A stretch of 64,000 nucleotides of DNA from JBGSMX01 sp963790405 (GTDB taxonomy: Bacteria; Actinomycetota; Coriobacteriia; Anaerosomatales; JAGXFU01). The translations under genes were made by a program, and so were the position numbers. The notes beneath the pieces were generated by a model that saw nothing but the letters and a program-made list of their open reading frames with translations, was not told the origin of the DNA and ran no database searches. Every line of letters starts with the position of its first letter. Position 1 is the stretch's first letter. The stretch is taken from contig CAWBOJ010000005.1 of NCBI GenBank assembly GCA_963790405.1, forward strand, positions 186,001 to 250,000, read 5' to 3'. This document shows positions 59,726 to 64,000 of the stretch, piece after piece.

Positions 59726-60433
59726 CTAGACGGCTCGTCTACTTCGGGCACGTGACCTGCGATTCCCTCGGCTGCGCAGGTAGTCTCGCGTGACAACTGG
59801 TGCTGCAATCGCCAGACCGAATGCGAATCCAGCGACATGTGCCCACCATGCGACTCCCCCCACGGCGACCCCGAGAGTGCCGATGCCCTGCGCGAGCTGG
59901 AGTACGAACCAGAAGACGATCACGAACAAGGCCGGGACGGCCGCGAGTTCGATGAAGAAGAAGATCGGGATTATCGTGACCACACGAGCGCGCGGATAGA
60001 GCAGTACATACGCTCCGAGGACTCCCGCGATCGCTCCGCTCGCACCGACCAGGGGCATCGCGGACGTCGGGTCAATCGCGCCCTGCGCGATTGAGGCAAT
60101 TGCCCCCGCCAGTAGATAGAACAGTGCGAACATCCAGTGACCAAACCGATCCTCCACGTTGTTGCCGAAGATCCACAGGTACAGCATGTTGCCGAGTAGG
60201 TGGGCCCATCCGGCGTGGAGGAAGACGGCGGTCACAAGAGTCATGAGCTGGGTGGGATCAGTGGGGTCGGCGAAGAAGTGCGATGCGACGAACGCACGCG
60301 TGTCGATCAAGGTGGTCAGCTGCTCGGCGGAGAGCGAAAGCTCGTAGACGAATGCCGCGATATTGAGAGCGATGAACGACCACGTCACCCAGGTGAAGCG
60401 GCGTGTGGGATTGTCGTCGTAGATGGGAATCAT
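59726..60433 (-). CDS. Rhomboid-family intramembrane serine protease
   Basis: 235 residues from ATG 60433; a longer reading reaches 60526 but lacks support. Catalytic dyad: Ser132 in GASGAIAGVLGAY and His199 in WWAHVAGFAFG. The L1 segment with HAGWAHLLGNMLYLWIFG is typical, as are six transmembrane helices and an Arg-rich tail. A TACACT (complement of 60471-60476) about 37 bases upstream is a likely -10. Cleaves membrane proteins; substrate unknown. Confidence 0.9.
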   Translation of the reverse strand: MIPIYDDNPTRRFTWVTWSFIALNIAAFVYELSLSAEQLTTLIDTRAFVASHFFADPTDPTQLMTLVTAVFLHAGWAHLLGNMLYLWIFGNNVEDRFGHWMFALFYLLAGAIASIAQGAIDPTSAMPLVGASGAIAGVLGAYVLLYPRARVVTIIPIFFFIELAAVPALFVIVFWFVLQLAQGIGTLGVAVGGVAWWAHVAGFAFGLAIAAPVVTRDYLRSRGNRRSRARSRRAV

Positions 60434-60524
60434 AGAGCACCGTTCTGCTACCATCTGAAGCAGGAGAGCAAGTGTAGCGCATCGCATGCGGCCCGAAGAT
60501 CTTCGCCGCACGAAGGAGGTACCC

Positions 60525-61097
60525 ATGGCTGTGGGTGGTTTGATGATCTGCCTGGGTGGTGGCCTGGTGCTGCTGCTGATAGTAGGGGGCGCCCTGATCG
60601 CGCTCTACAACCGGCTGGTCGTGCTGCGCAATCGCGTCGACAACGCGTGGTCGCAAATCGACGTTCAGCTCAAGTTCCGCTATGACCTGATCCCGAACCT
60701 TGTTGAGACCGTGAAGGGGTACGCCACCCACGAGTCCGAGACGTTCGAGAAGGTCACGCAGGCCCGGAACATGGCGGTCGACGCAAAGACCGTCGTCGAA
60801 CAGGGCCAGGCCGAGAACATGCTCAGTGGAGCGTTGAAGTCGCTGTTCGCGGTGGCCGAGGCATATCCGGAGCTCAAGGCCAACGAAAGCTTCTTGAAGT
60901 TGCAGGAAGAGTTGACTGGCACCGAGTCGAAGATCGCGTACGCGCGTCAGTTCTACAATGACTCGGTCATGAGCTTCAATACGGCGATCCAGAGCTTCCC
61001 CGCGAATCTCATCGCCGGTGTGTTCGGATTCACTGCTCGCGACTACTTCGAGGTCGAACTGGCCGAGGTTCGCGAGGCACCGAAGGTCTCCTTCTAG
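60525..61097 (+). CDS. lemA: LemA family protein
   Basis: 190 residues. One N-terminal transmembrane helix (LMICLGGGLVLLLIVGGALI) then a long helical domain: YNRLVVLRNRVDNAWSQIDV, QLKFRYDLIPNLVETVKGYA, and the C-terminal FNTAIQSFPANLIAGVFGF. ATG at 60525 after GAAGGAGG. LemA and HtpX are often neighbours, which holds here; function of LemA is not established. Confidence 0.93.
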   Translation: MAVGGLMICLGGGLVLLLIVGGALIALYNRLVVLRNRVDNAWSQIDVQLKFRYDLIPNLVETVKGYATHESETFEKVTQARNMAVDAKTVVEQGQAENMLSGALKSLFAVAEAYPELKANESFLKLQEELTGTESKIAYARQFYNDSVMSFNTAIQSFPANLIAGVFGFTARDYFEVELAEVREAPKVSF

Positions 61098-61179
61098 GGG
61101 TCTTCCACAACGAAACGAGATCCGCCGCGGCCTGCAAGAAGGGGCTGCGGCGGAGTCGTCTAGAACGGATGGATGGGAC

Positions 61180-62079
61180 GTGTACGATCAGATCGGATCG
61201 AACAAGTTCAAGAGCGTGCTGCTGATTGTCTTCTTCGTGATCTTGGTGCTCGCGGTTGGTTGGGCCTTCGGGTACGCGACGGACTGGGGCATCGGCGGAC
61301 TGGTCCTCGCGCTCTTCGTAGCGTTCGGGATGGCCTGGGGCTCGTACTGGTACTCGGACAAGATCGTCTTGTCGATGAGCCGTGCGCGGCCGGTCAGTCG
61401 TGAGCAGGAGCCACAGCTGTACCATGCTGTCGAGGGACTCGCCATCGCCGCCGGCTTACCGACTCCTCGCTGCTACGTGATCGAAGACCCGGCGCCCAAC
61501 GCATTCGCAACGGGTCGAAATCCGGAACATGCGGCACTCGCGATCACGACCGGTCTCATGGAGAAGCTTGATCGTCTGGAACTTGAAGGAGTCATCGGGC
61601 ACGAGATGGCTCACATCAAGAACTATGACACGCTCGTGCAGACGCTTGCGGCCGTCATGGCCGGCACGGTGGTTCTACTGTCGGACTGGATGATACGGGC
61701 GTGGTTCTGGGGTGGCGGTCGCCGCCGCTCGAGCAATGAGAATGCTGGACCTCTCGGGGCGATTCTCGCCGTGGTGGCGATAGCGCTGCTGGTTCTTTCA
61801 CCGCTGTTCGCGGCGATTATCCAAATGGCCATCTCGCGCAAGCGGGAGTACCTTGCTGACGCGAACGGAGCACTGCTGACGCGCTACCCGCAAGGGCTTG
61901 CCGGCGCATTGCGCAAAATTGCCGCCGACAAGAGTCGTCTGAGCGTCGCGAACAAGGCGACGGAGTCGATGTACATCTTCAATCCACTCAAGGACTACCG
62001 CGGGGGCAAGGGCCTCAACTCGCTATTTGACACGCATCCTCCTGTCGAAGAACGAATCAAACGTCTCGAGGCGATGTGA
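61180..62079 (+). CDS. htpX: HtpX-type membrane zinc metalloprotease
   Basis: 299 residues from GTG 61180. Zinc site HEMAH (His141, Glu142, His145) with a third ligand expected in REYLADANGA. Transmembrane helices at about 12-32, 36-56, 155-175 and 195-220. NAFATGRNPEHAALAITTGL precedes the active site as in the family. Quality control of damaged membrane proteins. The start has only a weak ribosome binding site (GGATGG); 82 bases separate it from lemA, so they are likely one operon. Confidence 0.92.
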   Translation: MYDQIGSNKFKSVLLIVFFVILVLAVGWAFGYATDWGIGGLVLALFVAFGMAWGSYWYSDKIVLSMSRARPVSREQEPQLYHAVEGLAIAAGLPTPRCYVIEDPAPNAFATGRNPEHAALAITTGLMEKLDRLELEGVIGHEMAHIKNYDTLVQTLAAVMAGTVVLLSDWMIRAWFWGGGRRRSSNENAGPLGAILAVVAIALLVLSPLFAAIIQMAISRKREYLADANGALLTRYPQGLAGALRKIAADKSRLSVANKATESMYIFNPLKDYRGGKGLNSLFDTHPPVEERIKRLEAM

Positions 62080-62080
62080 C

Positions 62081-62956
62081 GTGACCTCTGTGATTGATTC
62101 GCTCACGTCGATTGGGGCGCTCGCCTCGATCGCGTTCCCGGATATCAATCCGATTCTTGTGCGTTTCGGTCCGTTCGCGGTCCGTTGGTACGGTTTGGCA
62201 TACGTCGCCGGGTTCGTCGGTGCGGCTTGGGTTGCCTATCGACTTTCCCGACGCTGGAACGTGGGATTGAGCGGCGACGATGTCTTGAATCTCATGCTTG
62301 CGGCCGTCGCGGGAGTCATTGTCGGCTCGCGCCTCTTCTACGTGATCGTGTACGGCGCAGGGTACTACTGGGAGAATCCTGCCGAAATCGTCGCAATCTG
62401 GGACGGTGGGATGGCCTGGCACGGTGGTTTCATCGGAATCATTGTGGCTGGGTATGCCTATTCGCGGTTACGCGGAGTCCCGTTTCTCGTGCTCGCAGAT
62501 CTCGCAGCGGTGGGTGCTCCCATCGGCTTCTTCTTCGGGCGAACGGCGAACTTCATCAACAATGAGTTGTGGGGTCGGACCACAGACGTAGCGTGGGGTG
62601 TCGTTTTCGGCGGAGCGGCTGGCATGTCGCCGCGGCATCCTTCGCAGCTGTACGAGGCTGTGCTTGAGGGTCTTGTGATGTTCCTCGTGCTGTTGTGGCT
62701 GGCTCGCAAACGACGCCCCGACGGGTTTTTCTTCGGCATGTTCATGTTGATGTACGGAGTGTTCCGGTTGAGTGTCGAGTACGTCAGGGAGCCGGATGCT
62801 CAGATCGGGTTCCTGTTTGGATCCGCGACGATGGGGCAGCTGCTGTCGGTGCCGTTGGCGCTTCTCGGACTGACGATGATTTGGTGGTCGCTGACTAGGG
62901 GGCGCAGATCTGGTCAGGCGCTTTCCAACACGGATCATCCCGATCAAGACACCTGA
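62081..62956 (+). CDS. lgt: Prolipoprotein diacylglyceryl transferase
   Basis: 291 residues from GTG 62081, one base after the htpX stop, with GAGG upstream. Transfers diacylglycerol to the lipobox Cys of lipoproteins, of which two are encoded at 29-32 kb. Signature segments: GGMAWHGGFIG, GRTANFINNELWGR (catalytic Arg region) and HPSQLYEAVLEG. Seven hydrophobic helices. Confidence 0.94.
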   Translation: MTSVIDSLTSIGALASIAFPDINPILVRFGPFAVRWYGLAYVAGFVGAAWVAYRLSRRWNVGLSGDDVLNLMLAAVAGVIVGSRLFYVIVYGAGYYWENPAEIVAIWDGGMAWHGGFIGIIVAGYAYSRLRGVPFLVLADLAAVGAPIGFFFGRTANFINNELWGRTTDVAWGVVFGGAAGMSPRHPSQLYEAVLEGLVMFLVLLWLARKRRPDGFFFGMFMLMYGVFRLSVEYVREPDAQIGFLFGSATMGQLLSVPLALLGLTMIWWSLTRGRRSGQALSNTDHPDQDT

Positions 62957-63101
62957 CGACCTCACCGGGCGTGAGGTTTCGCGGCGGATTGCACTGCGCG
63001 CAGAAGCAGCGCGGGAAGGATCCGACGAGGTCCTTGAGCTGTTCGTCGTCGTAGGCGTTGGCGTCAGGTTGTTCGACCATGTGGAGTAGATAGCACGGCA
63101 C
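62895..63101 (-). CDS. Possible small Cys-rich protein overlapping lgt
   Basis: 68 residues on the minus strand. GTG 63101 has AGGA eight bases upstream; an ATG at 63080 is an alternative without one. Cys at 3, 32, 34, 37, 51, 58 and 66, with FCAQCNPPRNLTPGEVVRC as the clearest block. Its end overlaps lgt by 62 bases. I see no family. The Cys spacing and ribosome binding site favour a real gene over chance. Confidence 0.45.
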   Translation of the reverse strand: MPCYLLHMVEQPDANAYDDEQLKDLVGSFPRCFCAQCNPPRNLTPGEVVRCLDRDDPCWKAPDQICAP

Positions 63102-63278
63102 GCGTCATGTCCTCTCGGCAAGCACCATCCGTCACTGTAGTCGTTTGTGGTGCGGCGTCGCAATGACGGCGGGCACAGTGGCCCGCTGTGTGCTGCTGGT
63201 GCACGTAGGCTGTGTGTCCCCGAGTTTGACCGTGTCGGTGGTCAGCCTTAGACTTCGGCGAGGCATCAAGGAGGCTGA

Positions 63279-64000
63279 ATGGATTCGAAGCGGATTCGCA
63301 TAATCGCAATCGCAGCGGCGGTCGCTGTTGTCGTCATCATAGGTGTCGTCGCGTTCTTCTGGCTCAGGGGCACAGGCGACGAAGTCGTCGAAGTCTCGTC
63401 TCCTTGGCCGGTTGCCGATGCGGAACGCATCGTCCCGCAGCCGGAGGCACCTCCTTCGTGGCCGTTGACCGGGCTTCCCGCACCGACGGCGGAGGCGCCA
63501 GCGAATCTGCGAGTCGTCTCGGTGAAGATCGAGAACTCACCGGCCGCCCGTCCGCAGTCCGGCATTCAGTCGGCTGACATCGTCTACGAATCGATCACCG
63601 AAGGCGGCATCACTCGTTTCAATTGCATCTTCCATTCGACCAACCCCGTCGAGATGATCGGACCCGTGCGGAGTGCGCGCCTTTCCGACACCCACGTCGT
63701 GCCGCAATACGCGCCGTTGTTCGTCTTCTCGGGAGCGAGTGGATCGGTGAACTCGGCGGTTCGCAGGGCAGGTCTGGAGAACCTCTCCCAGGATGTGGGG
63801 GTCTCGTACGGCTACAAACGCGTTTCGTTCAAGTCCGCGCCCCACAATCTGTTTCTCGATCTCGCCAAGATCCGGGAAGAGGGCGAGAGGCGGGGATACT
63901 CGGCCACACAGGAGTGGCGCGCTCTCTCCTTCGATAGGTCGGCTCCGGCGAGTGCGACTGTCACCAAGGTGACGATCCCGTTCTCTCAGGCGAATACCGC
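63279..64000 (+). CDS. DUF3048 (YerB-like) protein, N-terminal part
   Basis: ATG at 63279 after CAAGGAGG; the frame is open to the window edge, so the C-terminus is missing (240 residues seen). One N-terminal transmembrane helix (IIAIAAAVAVVVIIGVVAFF), no lipobox, a Pro-rich linker, then the domain start WPLTGLPA, RVVSVKIENSPAARPQSGIQ, ADIVYESITEGGITRFN and IGPVRSARLSDTHVV. Secreted DUF3048 proteins are conserved in Gram-positives; function unknown. Confidence 0.85.
   Translation, partial: MDSKRIRIIAIAAAVAVVVIIGVVAFFWLRGTGDEVVEVSSPWPVADAERIVPQPEAPPSWPLTGLPAPTAEAPANLRVVSVKIENSPAARPQSGIQSADIVYESITEGGITRFNCIFHSTNPVEMIGPVRSARLSDTHVVPQYAPLFVFSGASGSVNSAVRRAGLENLSQDVGVSYGYKRVSFKSAPHNLFLDLAKIREEGERRGYSATQEWRALSFDRSAPASATVTKVTIPFSQANT

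Overview
The window is a 64 kb piece of a high-GC bacterial chromosome. It most likely comes from an actinomycete of the Coriobacteriia type. That is an inference from GC-rich codon use, a translated 16S-23S-5S operon of actinobacterial character, a B12-dependent ribonucleotide reductase, a T-box in front of pheST, SipW/TasA-like secretion genes and several small Cys-rich proteins I associate with that class. A 16S search would settle it. Almost everything here is core chromosome. I see no prophage, insertion sequence, CRISPR array or obvious defence island.

Layout. 1-1.15 kb: the end of rdgB and six tRNA genes (Pro, Gly, Arg, His, Lys, Leu) separated by their own promoters and terminators. 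1.2-9.1 kb: tig-clpP-clpX (chaperone and protease), a small Cys protein on the minus strand, then valS-folC. 9.1-13.1 kb: a zinc-ribbon membrane protein, thrS and the infC-rpmI-rplT operon with a leader and an ATT start codon. 13.3-16.1 kb: an ECF sigma factor with a membrane anti-sigma factor (minus), divergent from a TasA-like exported protein and its SipW-type signal peptidase. 16.1-20 kb: a Phe T-box and pheST. 20.1-29.2 kb: the complete arginine operon argC-J-B-D-F-R-G-H plus a GNAT acetyltransferase. 29.2-32.3 kb: a minus-strand envelope operon of two lipoproteins and a membrane protein. 32.4-35.9 kb: polX, a 3-methyladenine glycosylase and a NIF3 protein, overlapping head to tail. 35.9-43.4 kb: two class A penicillin-binding proteins flanking an RlhA/U32 gene. 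43.6-50.4 kb: tyrS and the rRNA operon. 50.5-53.9 kb: a NifU-domain protein, then NrdR-controlled nrdJ-dcd. 53.9-59.7 kb: a geranylgeranyl-reductase-like flavoprotein, two small proteins, an endonuclease III relative, a DUF1015 protein, azlCD and a small acidic protein. 59.7-64 kb: rhomboid protease, lemA, htpX, lgt, a small Cys-rich ORF and the start of a DUF3048 protein.

Sequence quality matters for every reader. At least 17 genes, many of them essential (tig, clpX, valS, folC, argC, argJ, argG, argH, tyrS), are interrupted by frameshifts. Where I could place these, most are single extra bases outside long homopolymers. They are densest in 1.2-9 kb. I read them as sequencing or assembly errors and annotate each such gene as one CDS across its frameshifts.

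No single undescribed system stands out. The best leads are the ECF/anti-sigma plus TasA/SipW region and its relative in the lipoprotein operon at 29-32 kb, the PKD-tailed penicillin-binding protein, the PolX active-site variant, the paired NrdR boxes, the infC leader, and the lineage-type small Cys-rich proteins.
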